From Malachius bipustulatus (lineage: Eukaryota > Arthropoda > Insecta > Coleoptera > Melyridae), in contig OU342638.1 of the NCBI GenBank assembly GCA_910589415.1, forward strand, positions 39,219,579 to 39,283,578: a stretch of DNA of 64,000 nt. The letters run 5' to 3'. Of this stretch, positions 1-12,967 are shown piece by piece. The notes under the pieces were generated by a model. It ran no database searches, had not been told where the DNA came from, and saw only the letters and a program-made list of their open reading frames with translations. The translations under genes and the position numbers were made by a program. How positions within the stretch are numbered: position 1 is the stretch's first letter; every line of letters starts with the position of its first letter.

Positions 1-480
1 AACTCGGTATAGCTCAGTCTGACCGTTTCGGAGTTATTTCAGTTTAATTATTTTGGTGGGTAAATTCGAAAAAGTGCTGTATTTTTTTAATTCTGGATAT
101 ATGCGGGACATGGAAAGAGAAATATCAATTTGAATCATATAAAGTTGCTAATAAATAGAAGGTGCAATAATTAATTCCTTCTAAAACGTTAAATTTTAAA
201 ATAAGTGGCTTATTTTAAATGGAACATCCTGTATATTTTAGCATTTTTGAAAAGAGAATTAAGAGAGCTTTCCGGAGACACCCAACTCGGGGTATCCAAG
301 TCGAGTAGTTTCGGAGCTATTCGAGTTTGTGTGTAACTTTTAACGAAAGCGTCTAGAAACAGTAAATATCATTTTTTGACGATAACTTCAGAACGGTTTG
401 ACGGAAATGCATCGAGTTTGGTATCGTTTTAAAGAGCTCGCGATCACCTTTCCAAAAATGTTCATTCTTGAGACTTTAAT
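1..480 (+). repeat. Satellite superfamily A block (~270-bp unit), degenerate
   Basis: Carries the family markers in forward order: a TTATTTTAAATGGAAC box, a CCTGTATATTTTAGCATTT box, CACCCAACTCGGGGTATCC and AACGAAAGCGTCTAGAAAC. The same series recurs at 5.2-6.3 kb on this strand and reversed at 2.4-3.8 kb and 12.97-13.54 kb. The left end is cut by the window. From ~475 to 650 the sequence leaves the satellite core but still matches 6,300-6,475 (GACCTGCAAGCAAGG through GGAAAAGGTGT), so the repeat unit here includes a ~170-bp non-core tail. Confidence 0.85.
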
Positions 481-650
481 GGAGGAAGGAGACAGTCCTA
501 TCACTATCATCACTCAACCGTAGAGACCTGCAAGCAAGGCAGACCTTGATCAATCTGAGATTAATATTATTTTTCCTGCTGATTAACAGGTGTAGGTTTC
601 AATGTAATAAGATCGCGGCTCATAGTTTACTAACAACCTAATGTTATATT

Positions 651-2404
651 ATGGAAAAGGTGTTATTTACCATTACATCAAGCAGTTATTTAATAATTAA
701 TTAATGAAATAACTGAGTCTGAAAATACTTTCATGTCACAAATAAGTCTTGAAACCGCTAAAAATGCGATGATTATAATATTAATGGTTCCAACAGGACG
801 GTGCTCTCATCATACGAACGAATAAGCAAATTTTAATCGATTTTCCTGAACGTATCATCTTGAAGGGTTCTAAGAAAAGAAAGACGTTAAAATCGATAGA
901 TCCAACGACCAAGAAAACAAGCAGCAGCTTATATAGAGAGAGAGTAAGAAAAAAAAAGAAGAAGAATAGCGGTGGCAAGGTCGAACGGATTGCATCGCAT
1001 CGACAAAAGAGCAGCGCAATAGCTCGGGGTGTTAATTCAGGAGCGCCCACTTTACGATCGCTCCACTAATTAACTCCTCCGTGTTACGGACGGACAGGCG
1101 CTGGCTGCTCGCATACACGCCAACGAGAAAAAGAAGAACGGCCGGGGTTATAAAATAAACACAAACACGGTAGCTGCCCCGGCGCACAAAAAACTAATTT
1201 CAAATAATTGAAAGTATGAGTCCGGTCAATTTGTTTAAATTCGCCATGGTTACTGAGATGTTAAGAACGGGTTCGGACGGACGATAATGACTCGGTGGTG
1301 CTGGTGCTGGTGCTGGTGCTGGACGGGCGCCCGGTTGCCGGCTCGTTCCCTAAATCTGATTCCTTTTTCTCATCTTACCACGAGAAAGATGCAATTAAGA
1401 CATCGCGACGGTAAGGGTTCTTACAGGAGCAGGACCCGTTATCAGACCTGATATCCATACTCGGGGTTGCTAACTACCCTCTAGCCCGAACGATCGTTCG
1501 ATGATCATCTAATTAAATGAACGCGACAACGCGGCGATGTTAAGACTAAGACTAAGACTAAGAGTACAAACTATACCTAAGAGACTTTAGATGATGATGA
1601 TGATGATGATGATGATGACGGTCACGAGAGATGATATGCAACCTGTTTGGAATTACAGCTCTAGGTCGGTCAGTGACGGAAGCTGGATATTATTAAATCA
1701 TTAATTAAATAATACATCTACATCATTAGTTCCCTCCGCTGAGAGTATTTGATCTGGATTGCGCTCACCAACACAAACGCGCATGCAAGCAGGGACGCCT
1801 TAATAAAGATAGATGACCGCTGCTTAAAAAAAAGGTTCATTAAACCTCGCGTTTCTCTCGTCCACTACTACCCAGGCTAGTTGGTCTTGGTTTGATAGGT
1901 ACTGATGCCTGTAAGTACGTGTGTGTATGACACACGGTGACATGCGACTTGGTGTCGCTCGGTATGTTGGAAAAACTCTCGCTCAGGAAAGTCCATTTTT
2001 AGACCAAACCGAGATGGATGATTTATACGTCTCTAAGTGGCTATGGCGATTGCTCGATTAGCGTTTATCCATTAATACGGATGCGGGTCATTAATGAGGG
2101 ATTCGATCGTCTGTGATACAGAAGAAAGTAATAATTGATTCATATTTCTAATGACATCTACCAAGTTCGATTGCATTCAAGTAAAAAAAAGTGGCTTGAT
2201 CGTGTGACTTGAAAAGTGTCGAGTTTAATAATAATGGACGACGCGCTAAGGCCGATTCCCGCTGCTCGTCCCGGCCCTTCGCATTCTTATCGCTATTCAA
2301 GTCCAGTAGTTTAATAGAGATGCTTTAAAGTTAATAATGGTTCAATTACGAGACCGTAGTTTGTTATAATATCACGAAACGTTTACGTTATGATCATATT
2401 ATGA
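651..2404. other. Non-repeated interval with microsatellites
   Basis: No match to the satellite families and no convincing coding exon. It holds short simple repeats: GGTGCT hexamers (about 1297-1322), ACTAAG hexamers (1541-1563) and an ATG/GAT triplet run (1591-1618). The longest open stretches (under 90 codons) are low-complexity Lys/Arg or Phe/Leu runs caused by poly-A/T tracts near 950 and do not look like protein. Confidence 0.6.
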
Positions 2405-2977
2405 AAGATAATCTCGAGCCCTTTAAAACGATACCAAACTCGATGCACTTTCGTCAAACCGTTTTGAAGTTATCGTCCAAAAATGATATTTACTGTTTCT
2501 AGACGCTTTCGTTAAAAGTTACACACAAACTCGAATAGCTCCGAAACTACTCGACTTGAATACCCCGAGTTGGGAGTCTAATGAAAGGTCTCTTCATTCT
2601 CTTTTAAAAAATGCGCAAACATACAGGGTGTTTCATTTAAAATAAGCCACTTATTTGAAGATATATAATTTCAAAGACAAAATTGTATCTACTTCTGTTC
2701 TTTTAACAAATATAAAAGTAGTTGCTGAAAAAAAGGTAAAAGTAGAGCTCAATCATCGATTTTTTTATCATTTCGAAAAATGTTTTTACAAATAATTAGT
2801 CCCGAATAGCTCCGAAACGGTCCAACGTAGCTATACCGAGTTGGGTGTCTCCTGAAAGCTCTTTTCATTTTCTGTTTAGAAATGCTACAATATACGGGGT
2901 GTTTCATTTAAAATAAGCCACTTAGTAGAAAATTTAATGTTTTTTAATCGCTAGTCCAGCATATAAAACCAGAATTT
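2405..2977 (-). repeat. Left arm of a ~575-bp inverted repeat (superfamily A)
   Basis: Read on the minus strand, this segment matches 4849-5431 at roughly 95% by eye, including non-core stretches such as AAATTTAATGTTTTTTAATC and the ATATAAAACCAGAATT boundary. The two arms enclose about 1.87 kb. Two superfamily-A units lie inside the arm (GAGTTGGG markers near 2571 and 2840). Confidence 0.85.
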
Positions 2978-3775
2978 GAACGGTTCTGAAGTTATCGCCA
3001 AAAAACGATAACTACTGTTTCTAGACGCTTTCATTAAAAGTTACGCTTAATCTCCAATAGCTCCGAAACGATTCGACTTAGCTATATCGAGTAGGGTGTC
3101 TCCTGAAAGGTCTTTTAATTCTCTTTTCAGAAATGCTAAAATATACAAGGTGTTCCATTTAAAATAAGCCATATATTTGAAAATTTAAGGTTTTAGAATA
3201 AATTTAAGACCGTACCTTTTAGTTAGTGCCATTTTTATACCACCCAGATTGATATTTCTCTCCCTAATCCACAATAAAGGAAACATATCCAGAATAAGAA
3301 AACATTACTGCAAAATTCACCCCAATTTTAATTCACCCACCAAATTTAAACTGAAATAGCTCGGAACCGGTTACATTTAGATATACCGAGTAGGGTGTCT
3401 TCTGAAAGGTCTCTTCATTCTCTTTTCAAAAATGCGCAAACATACAGTGTGTTTCATTTAAAAAAAGGCAGTTATATGAAAATTTAAGATTTTTGAACGA
3501 ATTTATGACTGTGCCTTAATGGTATTGGCACCTTTGTATCACTCAAATTGATATATTTCTCTCTAGTCCGCCATATAAAGAAAAAATTGCATTTTTTTAA
3601 ATGACTCCCCAATGATTGAACTGGAACAGCTCCGAAACGGTCAAACTTGCATATGCCGAGTTGGGTGTCTCCTGAAAGGTCTCTTCATTCTCTTCTCAAA
3701 AATGATAAAATTTACAGGGTGTTCCATTTAAAATAAGCCACTTTCATGAAGATATATGTTGTTAGAGCAAATTAG
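2978..3775 (-). repeat. Superfamily A units, reverse orientation
   Basis: This continues the reversed array with markers GTAGGGTGTCTCC (~3092), GTAGGGTGTCTTC (~3390) and GTTGGGTGTCTCC (~3659), spaced about 250-300 bp. It ends after the TTTAAAATAAGCCACTT box near 3745. The units are more diverged from each other than those at 8-11 kb, which suggests an older array. Confidence 0.8.
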
Positions 3776-4848
3776 AAGGTTGATAAGTGGCATCCAGTAG
3801 ACACCATACCATACATTACCGGTATCTTTCCCTATAATCGGGGGCTAGATCTGTTATTATTAAACGGGTAGTCATTTCTACAACTATCCGGATCATAATG
3901 GAGCATTACGCACGCACACAAGCCGTGGTCGTCATTCATGTAATCGTGTACCTAAGTACAAAGCCTCCGGTTATCTCTGTTTTACAAATTTCACCCTGCA
4001 TCCCCTAATTTATAGGGAGCAGGGAGCAGGGCAACGCAAGCAGTATAGTTTACGTCCGCGAGGACAAAGCATACTAGCACCAGCACCAGCACGAGCCAGT
4101 TAACACTAGAGGCAATATTTCTTTTCCCGCAGTCGGAGGTCCTGCCTGCTCGTTCTAGCGTGGCCGTTTCCTTAGGGAGTCCCGATATTATGTCTTCTTA
4201 GCTCCCGATTCCGGCCCCCGAATACGTCCCCCAGTTTCGGCGAGGCATATTGTCCCGGGAAATTAATCATCATTCTTGTTTGGACTATACCAGTTCCGTG
4301 AGTTATACTAAGCTAACTGTAGAGAAGTCCAGTTGAAACCTGACACAGTCATATAAATCGATATGAATGCTGCTGCACTAGCTCTAATACTGCACACTAA
4401 TTACATCCTGTTTATCTAATAATCTAAGCGGGAGAGGGTCCCGTTTACAATTTAATCTAAAGACCGGGAATCAAATCCCGACCAATTAGAATACAAAAGC
4501 CCGGTGGTCAAGCGTCGGTCCCTGTCGTAAATCAGGAGCGTTTCTTATTACGATAGCGCGCGGAGATAGCGAAATCGCTTTATTAAATTGAACGAGTTTC
4601 TTGTCGACCTAGCCTGGATCGCCCTGTATTAGGTTATCCGTTATTCCACTACAAATTATTATCGTCCCTGCAATAATGTATTTGACTTCTCTATATTGGG
4701 ATATGCGGGCAAATGCGTTTAACAAATATGAAAGTAGACCTTCGTGGGGATCAACCTCAACCTCGTCATTCTAGGCGAGAAAACAAAGACGGCGCCGGGA
4801 GTTTTAAACGAACAATATTGTATTGTACACCCTGTATTGTTCTGTGTA
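3776..4848. other. Non-repeated spacer inside the inverted repeat
   Basis: Moderate-GC sequence not found elsewhere in the window, flanked by opposed superfamily-A blocks. Short direct repeats occur (GGGAGCA twice near 4016-4026; a CAGCACC run near 4079). I see no open frame, tRNA or splice pair I would defend. It could be ancestral host DNA between two insertions, or cargo of a large fold-back structure. Confidence 0.5.
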
Positions 4849-5431
4849 AAATTCTGGTTTTATATGCTGGACTAGTGATTAAAAAACATTAAATTTTCTA
4901 GTAAGTGGCTTATTTTAAATGAAACACCCTGTATATTGTAGCATTTCTAAAAAGAAAATGAAAAGAGCTTTCAGGAGACACCCAACTCGGTATAGCTACA
5001 TTGGACCGTTTCGGAGCTATTCGGGACTAATTATTTGTAAAAACATTTTTCGAAATGATAAAAAAATCGATGATTGAGCTCTACTTTTACCTTTTTTTTC
5101 AGCAACTACTTTTATATTTGTCAAAAGAACAGAAGTAGATAAAATTTTGTCTTTGAAATCATATATCTTCAAATAAGTGGCTTATTTTAAATGGAACACC
5201 CTGTATATTTTAGCATTTTTGAAAAGAGAATTAAGAGACCTTTCATTAGACTCCCAACTCGGGGTATCCAAGTCGAGTAGTTTCGGAGCTATTCGAGTTT
5301 GTGTGTAACTTTTAACGAAAGCGTCTAGAAACAGTAAATATCATTCTTGGACGATAACTTCAAAACGGTTTGATGAAAGTGCTTCGAGTTTGGTATCGTT
5401 TTAAAGAGCCCGCGATCATCTTTCCAAAAAT
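4849..5431 (+). repeat. Right arm of the ~575-bp inverted repeat
   Basis: Mirror copy of 2405-2977. The junction to the spacer is at AAATTCTGGTTTTATATG, which matches the reverse of 2960-2977. The outer end is near CTTTCCAAAAATCTTCAC. It holds two family units with markers at ~4975 and ~5247. Confidence 0.85.
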
Positions 5432-6320
5432 CTTCACTATACACGGTGTAATGGGGGAATGAGACGAGGCAGTTTCATCATTATCACCATTCTGCCTCTA
5501 CCTTTTTTTTTGAGCAACTACTTTTATATTTGTTAAAAGAACAGAAGTAGATACAATTTTGTCTTTGAAGTTATATATCTTCAAATAAGTGGCTTATTTT
5601 AAATGGAACACCCTGTATATTTTAGCATTTTTGAAAAGAGAATTAAGAGAGCTTTCCGGAGACACCCAACTCGGGGTATCCAAGTCGAGTAGTTTCGGAG
5701 CTATTCGAGTTTGTGTGTAACTTTTAACGAAAGCGTCTAGAAACAGTAAATATCATTTTTTGGCAATAACTTCAAAACGGTTTGACGAAAGTGCTTCGAG
5801 TTTGGTATCGTTTTAAAGAGCCCGCGATCATCTTTCCAAAAATCTTCACTATACACGGTGTAATGGGAGAAGGAGACGAGATAGTTTCATCATTATCACC
5901 ATTCTGCCTCTACCTTTTTTTTTGAGCAACTACTTTTATATTTGTCAAAAGAACAGAAGTAGATAAAATTTCGTCTTTGAAGTTATATATTTTCAAATAA
6001 GTGGCTTATTTTAAATGGAACACCCTGTATATTTTAGCATTTTTGAAAAGAGAATTAAGAGACCTTTCATTAGAGCCCCAACTCGGGGTATCTAAGTCGA
6101 GTAGTTTCGGAGCTATACGAGTTTTTATGTAACTTTTAACAAAAGCGTCTAGAAACAGTAAATATCATTTTTTGACGATAACTTCAAAACGGTTTGACGA
6201 AAGTGCTTCGAGTTTGGTATCGTTTTAAAGAGCCCGCGATCATCTTTCCAAAAATCTTCACTATACACGGTGTAATGGGGGAAGTAGACGAGGCAGTTTC
6301 ATCATTATCACCATTCAGTC
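5091..6320 (+). repeat. Three tandem ~412-bp units (superfamily A long form)
   Basis: The phrase CTGCCTCTACC starts near 5492 and 5904, exactly 412 bp apart, with an earlier variant at ~5085. Each unit joins a normal superfamily-A core to ~140 bp containing GAACAGAAGTAGATA and GAGCCCGCGATCATC. The third unit runs into CAGTCCTAGAGACCTGCAAG near 6313 and from there matches the tail of the block at 480-650. Confidence 0.85.
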
Positions 6321-6475
6321 CTAGAGACCTGCAAGCAAGGGAGACCTTGATCAATCTATAATTAATAATAATAGGTTTTCCCTCTCTATTCATAGGTATA
6401 AGTTTTAATAAAGCAAGATCGCGGCTCATAGTTTACTAACAGCCTAATGTTATAGCTTATGGAAAAGGTGTCATG

Positions 6476-7785
6476 AGTTTTGTTAAATGAAAGTTTATAT
6501 TAAATAGTTCAGATACAAATCTATTAGATATGGAAATTGGAAATGTTTACATTTTCTACTATAGTGGAATATTAAACAGCGGGGCAGGTTCCGATGGTAA
6601 TAATTTTCTCTCTGGACACTCGAGGACAAATTTACTGGAGTCTTATCAGCGGGGGGTGGCCGGGCTCGTTTAATCTCCCTTTCTTAGTTAGGGGCTGGGT
6701 TGGGGAATGGTGTAATCATAAGGAGGGAGCGCGCGCCCGGCTCGTTCCGCTAGTTCTCTCAAATTATTCCAGTCTAAATAATAACAATCGTCATAACTTA
6801 TGAAGTTTCTGTCGCTGTTAATTTTTTAAGCGCGCGCGCGCGAGTTGTTTGATCAGGCTGGATCCGCTTAAGCGCTTTACGGTTAATTAGCTCGGGATTA
6901 CGTTGAAATAACGACTGGAACCACACGCCCGCATGCATCAGATTTTCTGGTATTTATATGATAAATAATAATATCAACCCTTCGTTAAGGGGTTTATTTT
7001 ATTATATTTATGTATGTAAGCATAATAAGAAGTATTTGATTCCTGATGCGTTGTTTTATTAATGTGTAATTATTTTATAAGCCGTAGGAGACAAACGTCG
7101 TCAAACGTCATCAAACATCAAACATGTATGTATGTGCGTGCTTGATGCGAGGAGAGCGAAACGCTTCTCTCCCGCCCGCGTCTTTCTTTCCGGGGAATTA
7201 ATCCCCGGCGATATTGATGCAGCCCTGTCTTGCCTTAGAGCCATCATCAGAGGGCGAACCCTTCCCTGTCCAGATTATGTTTATCATCTCCCTTAATTAA
7301 TGTCCTCGAAACGTTTCTTTGTCGTCCCGACGCTTCAATCTTACCGCTCTCAAGTGAGTTTTTAGTGCCGCGGAAACTTTGATATGATTAACGATCGCGT
7401 TAATTATGGGGCTGACCCTTGTCCGGTCGGGCCCCGAGGGCCGCTTCTAATTAATAACACGGCGATATCGCCGCCTCCGGCGGACGGAATTCCCGCAGCC
7501 GCAGAGTTGCATTTTTGCCCCGGCCAACGTTTTTCACGCATTAAGTATTTATTGCCGTGCCGGGGGTCTAAAAAGGATTTCATAAGGGTTTTTTTGCGTC
7601 CTTAACGCGCCGCCGACTGATTGTTAAGGGTTTAATAATTGAGAAGTGCGGCCGGAATTTTTACATTATAACCGTGGGAGATGATTTATTAGCTACCTAT
7701 ATACATATTCTGGGGATGAAAAATATTGCTCTACTCTCTACTTGTTATCGTCGCAATCCAGTATGAGCAATATTTATTAAATAAT
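6476..7785. other. Non-repeated interval with a GC-rich island (~7,130-7,660)
   Basis: AT-rich at first, with an alternating CG run at 6830-6841, then a GC- and CpG-rich island at 7,130-7,660 with many TTAATTAAT-like homeodomain-type cores inside GC-rich flanks. The 73-codon open stretch at 7384-7605 shows no family motif. The mix of CpG-rich DNA and TAAT cores would fit a regulatory island, but that is inference. Confidence 0.4.
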
Positions 7786-7789
7786 TTCA

Positions 7790-10700
7790 TTAAAGTCGCT
7801 TATTTTAAATGGAACACCCTGTATTTTTGAACATTTTTGAAAAGAGAATTAAGAGACCTTTCAGGAGACACCCAACTCGGCTTATGTAAGTTTGACCGTT
7901 TTGGAGCTATTCCAGTTCAATCATTAGGAAGTGAATAAAAAAACAATTTTCTTTGTTTATTTACTGGTTGGACTAGGAAGAGAAATATCAATTTGGGCCA
8001 CATAGAAGTGCCAATAACAAGAAGCTTCAGCCATAAATTCGTTCTAAAACCATAAAATTTCATATAACTGTCTTATTTTAAATGGAACACCCTGTATTTT
8101 TACACATTTTTGAAAAAAGAATCAAGAGACCTTTCAAGAGACACCCTACTCGGTATACCTAAACTTATAATCGTTTCGGAGTTATTCCAGTTTAATTATT
8201 GCTGGGGAATTAAAAATGAGGGGTAAATTTTCAGTAATGTTTTTTTTTTATTCGGTAAATGTTTCCCTTATTTTGGATTAGGGAGAGAAATATAAATTTG
8301 GGTGATATAAAAGTGGCACTAACTTGAAGGTGCATGCAGTCTTAAATTCGCTCTAAAACCTGAAATTTTTAAATAAGTGCCTTATTTTAAATGGAACACC
8401 CTGTGTATTTACACATTTTTGAATAGAGAAATAAGAGACCTTTCAGGAGACACCCAACTCGGTATGTCTAAGCATGACAGTTTCGGAGCTATTCCAGTTT
8501 AATAATTGGGGAGTGAATTAAAAAAGTGCTATTTTTTCTGGATTTTAATTTACTGACTGGACTAGGAAGAGAAATGTGGGTGACTTAAAAGTGCCAATAA
8601 CAAAAAGTTGCAGCCTTAAATTCGTTCTAGAACCTTAAATTTTCATATAACTGTTTTATTTTAAATAGAACACCCTGTATTTTTACACATTTTTGAAAAG
8701 AGAAATAAGAGACCTTTCAGGAGACACCCAACTCGGTATGTCTAAGCATGACAGTTTCGGAGCTATTCCAGTTTAATAATTGGGGAGTGAATTAAAAAAG
8801 TGCTATTTTTTCTGGATTTTAATTTACTGACTGGACTAGGAAGAAAAATGTGGGTGACTTAAAAGTGCCAATAACAAAAAGTTGCAGCCTTAAATTCGTT
8901 CTGAAACCTTAATTTTTCATATAACTGTCTTATTTTAAATAGAACACCCTGTATTTTTACACATTTTTGAAAAGAGAAATAAGAGACCTTTCAGGAGACA
9001 CCCAACTCGGTATGTCTAAGCATGACAGTTTCGGAGCTATTCCAGTTTAAAAATTGGGGAGTGAATTAAAAAAGTGCTATTTTTTCTGGATTTTCATTTA
9101 CTGACTGGACTAGGAAGAGAAATGTGGGTGACTTAAAAGTGCCAATAACAAAAAGTTGCAGCCATAAATTTGTTCTAAAACCTTAAATTTTCATATAACT
9201 GTCTTATTTTAAATAGAACACCCTGTATTTTTACACATTTTTGAAAAGAGAAATAAGAGACCTTTCAGGAGACACCCAACTCGGTATGTCTCAGCATGAC
9301 AGTTTCGGAGCTATTCCAGTTTAATAATTGGGGAGTGAATTAAAAAAGTGCTATTTTTTCTGGATTTTAATTTACTGACTGGACTAGGAAGAGAAATGTG
9401 GGTGACTTAAAAGTGCCAATAACAAAAAGTTGCAGCCTTAAATTCGTTCTAAAACCTTAAATTTTCATATAACTGTCTTATTTTAAATAGAACACCCTGT
9501 ATTTTTACACATTTTTGAAAAGAGAAATAAGAGACCTTTCAGGAGACACCCAACTCGGTATGTCTAAGCATGACAGTTTCGGAGCTATTCCAGTTTAATA
9601 ATTGGGGAGTGAATTAAAAAAGTGCTATTTTTTCTGGATTTTCATTTACTGACTGGACTAGGAAGAGAAATGTGGGTGACTTAAAAGTGCCAATAACAAA
9701 AAGTTGCAGCCATAAATTCGTTCTAGAACCTTAAATTTTCATATAACTGTTTTATTTTAAATAGAACACCCTGTATTTTTACACATTTTTGAAAAGAGAA
9801 ATAAGAGACCTTTCAGGAGACACCCAACTCGGTATGTCTAAGCATGACAGTTTCGGAGCTATTCCAGTTTAATAATTGGGGAGTGAATTAAAAAAGTGCT
9901 ATTTTTTCTGGATTTTAATTTACTGACTGGACTAGGAAGAAAAATGTGGGTGACTTAAAAGTGCCAATAACAAAAAGTTGCAGCCTTAAATTCGTTCTGA
10001 AACCTTAATTTTTCATATAACTGTCTTATTTTAAATAGAACACCCTGTATTTTTACACATTTTTGAAAAGAGAAATAAGAGACCTTTCAGGAGACACCCA
10101 ACTCGGTATGTCTAAGCATGACAGTTTCGGAGCTATTCCAGTTTAAAAATTGGGGAGTGAATTAAAAAAGTGCTATTTTTTCTGGATTTTCATTTACTGA
10201 CTGGACTAGGAAGAGAAATGTGGGTGACTTAAAAGTGCCAATAACAAAAAGTTGCAGCCATAAATTTGTTCTAAAACCTTAAATTTTCATATAACTGTCT
10301 TATTTTAAATAGAACACCCTGTATTTTTACACATTTTTGAAAAGAGAAATAAGAGACCTTTCAGGAGACACCCAACTCGGTATGTCTCAGCATGACAGTT
10401 TCGGAGCTATTCCAGTTCAATCATTGGGGAGTGAATTAAAAAAGTGCTATTTTTTCTGGATTTTAATTTACTGACTGGACTAGGAAGAGAAATGTGGGTG
10501 ACTTAAAAGTGCCAATAACAAAAAGTTGCAGCCTTAAATTCGTTCTAAAACCTTAAATTTTCATATAACTGTCTTATTTTAAATAGAACACCCTGTATTT
10601 TTACACATTTTTGAAAAGAGAAATAAGAGACCTTTCAGGAGACACCCAACTCGGTATGTCTAAGCATGACAGTTTCGGAGCTATTCCAGTTTAATAATTG

Positions 10701-11560
10701 GGGAGTGAATTAAAAAAGTGCTATTTTTTCTGGATTTTCATTTACTGACTGGACTAGGAAGAGAAATGTGGGTGACTTAAAAGTGCCAATAACAAAAAGT
10801 TGCAGCCATAAATTCGTTCTAGAACCTTAAATTTTCATATAACTGTTTTATTTTAAATAGAACACCCTGTATTTTTACACATTTTTGAAAAGAGAAATAA
10901 GAGACCTTTCAGGAGACACCCAACTCGGTATGTCTAAGCATGACAGTTTCGGAGCTATTCCAGTTTAATAATTGGGGAGTGAATTAAAAAAGTGCTATTT
11001 TTTCTGGATTTTAATTTACTGACTGGACTAGGAAGAGAAATGTGGGTGACTTAAAAGTGCCAATAACAAAAAGTTGCAGCCTTAAATTCGTTCTAAAACC
11101 CTAAAATTTCATATAACTGTCTTATTTTAAATGGAACACCCTGTGTATTTACACATTTTTGAAAAGAGAAATGAGAGACCTTTCAGGAGACACCCAACTC
11201 GGTATTTCTAAGCATGACAGTTTCGGAGCTATTCCAGTTTAATAATTGGGGAGTGAATTAAAAAAGTGCTACTTTTTCTGGATTTTAATTTACTGACTGG
11301 ACTAGGAAGAGAAATGTGGGTGACTTAAAAGTGCCAATAACAAAAAGTTGCAGCCTTAAATTTGTTCTAAAACCCTAAAATTTCATATAACTGTCTTATT
11401 TTAAATGGAACACCCTGTATTTTTACACATTTTTGAAAAAAGAATCAAGAGACCTTTCAAGAGACACCCAACTCGGTATGTCTAAATGTAACCGTTTCGG
11501 AGCTATTCCAGTTTAATTATTGGTGAGTAATTTTTCTTTATTTATTCTGGATGTTTCTTT
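7790..11560 (+). repeat. 274-bp satellite array, ~14 units (superfamily A)
   Basis: The marker GAGACACCC starts at 7865, 8138, 8447, 8721, 8995, 9269, 9543, 9817, 10091, 10365, 10639, 10913, 11187 and 11461. From 8447 on the spacing is exactly 274 bp. The first units are older and irregular (273 and 309 bp). Each unit contains AACACCCTGTATTTTTACAC, TCGGAGCTATTCCAG and GGACTAGGAAGA. The interior units are nearly identical, which indicates recent homogenisation. No open frame runs through the units. Confidence 0.97.
8721..10912 (+). repeat. Higher-order repeat: two copies of a 4 x 274 = 1,096-bp block
   Basis: Diagnostic variants recur every fourth unit: AGGAAGAAAAATG (near 8840 and 9936), TTTAAAAATTGGGG (near 9047 and 10143), TCTCAGCATG (near 9287 and 10383) and TTCTAGAACC (8625, 9721, 10818). 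The two blocks 8721-9816 and 9817-10912 are almost identical. One visible difference is TTTAATAATTGG at 9320 against TTCAATCATTGG at 10416. Confidence 0.93.
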
Positions 11561-12960
11561 ATCTGCCGGATTATGGTGAGAAATATGACTTTTGGTGATA
11601 TAAAAGTGTGCAATATCAATATGAGGAGAAGCACAGTCTTGCTGGATCCCATTATAATGAATCCATGAGCGCCAAATGTAACATGTGATGTGACACATAA
11701 TGAGGAGGAGAATCGTCTCGCTGATATGAAAATTTTTATTACTCTCAGATTTAAGAAAACGCGCGCGGACAGGAGATGCGGTAATAAATCAAAAGAAGAA
11801 GACTTTATTGCTTTAGAATGGAACTAGAGTGGTCGTGTTATCTATTATTAAAAAATCTTGTTATGAATTCCTGGCGAGTAGATTATGAGACTTTCTCCCC
11901 TTCCAACTTTAAAAACAGCGCTCCTCAAAAGTTTCGACTCGTTTGACATGTCATATAAGTCACCTTTCATTAAGTCAGCCGCAATTATGAAATCAATAAT
12001 GAGGTGGGGCTCGCTCATGTTGGAACTTTTTAAAAATAAACCGATTTCATATAGGTGCACCTATCCATCATGAATCCAGCCGGTATTACGTAAAATTGCA
12101 CTTTACGGACGCTTTTTCGATAATTTCGTTCGACCGACCCCGTGCACTGCCCGACGGACGACGACTCGTTTATTGAGAAACGGTCGCGTCCTTAAGAAAT
12201 TCATATCGTCGCCGGTTATTGCGCTTTTTCCGACATTACGTGTCCCATATAACGGGAAAGTTTTGGGTCTCCGGTTTAATAACGTCGAGGAGAGAGATTC
12301 CCGTCCGGCGGATGGTCAGGGCAACACATGTGCGCGGCCTGACCGGAATATATGACCGCTCGCGGACTGTTTCCAAGTCCATTTACAAATTCACACCCTC
12401 GCCTCTCCCGTGTGTGAGAGCGTGATCTGTGATATTACAACGGGGGCTCTGCGGTTTTTCCGTGCGGGGAGATCGATCTTCTTTTTCATCGCGCTATCAA
12501 TTTTACATTAGGGGCTCGATTTCTCCGGCGAGGTCCGAGAGTTGAAGAGGTGCGACGAATAACGGCGGGAAGACGACGACGCTCTCTGTTTGGACGCGTT
12601 TTAATACTTTTAATTGATAGGGACTTGATTTGATTTATCGTCTTCAGTTGGTATTATGAGAGCAAGTAAGTAATTAAATCGTCTGCGCTATCTCGCGGTA
12701 ATACCGAAAGACATTTATTTTGAAGAGAACCAAACGGCGCGGTTGAAGTGGTCGTGGTGTTATAATAGTGGTAGCTCACGATGATAAAGCGTGGAAAGCT
12801 TTTAATTTCATTTAGCTAGCAGATGCATCTTAAGTACATTTCGCAGATGTGGCTGTTCCTGTTCGTTCGATATCTATTTTATATACTTAATGTATAATAC
12901 TTAATAACTAAAGAGATGACTATTGCAAATCCCTATAATCACTGGAATTATAGTACATCC
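11561..12960. other. Non-repeated interval, GC-rich core 12,060-12,700
   Basis: AT-rich edges with a CpG-rich middle. Overlapping short open stretches around 11.85-12.42 kb lie on both strands, show no family signature and are most easily explained by low stop density in GC-rich DNA. No repeat family of this window is visible. Confidence 0.45.
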
Positions 12961-12967
12961 TTTATAT

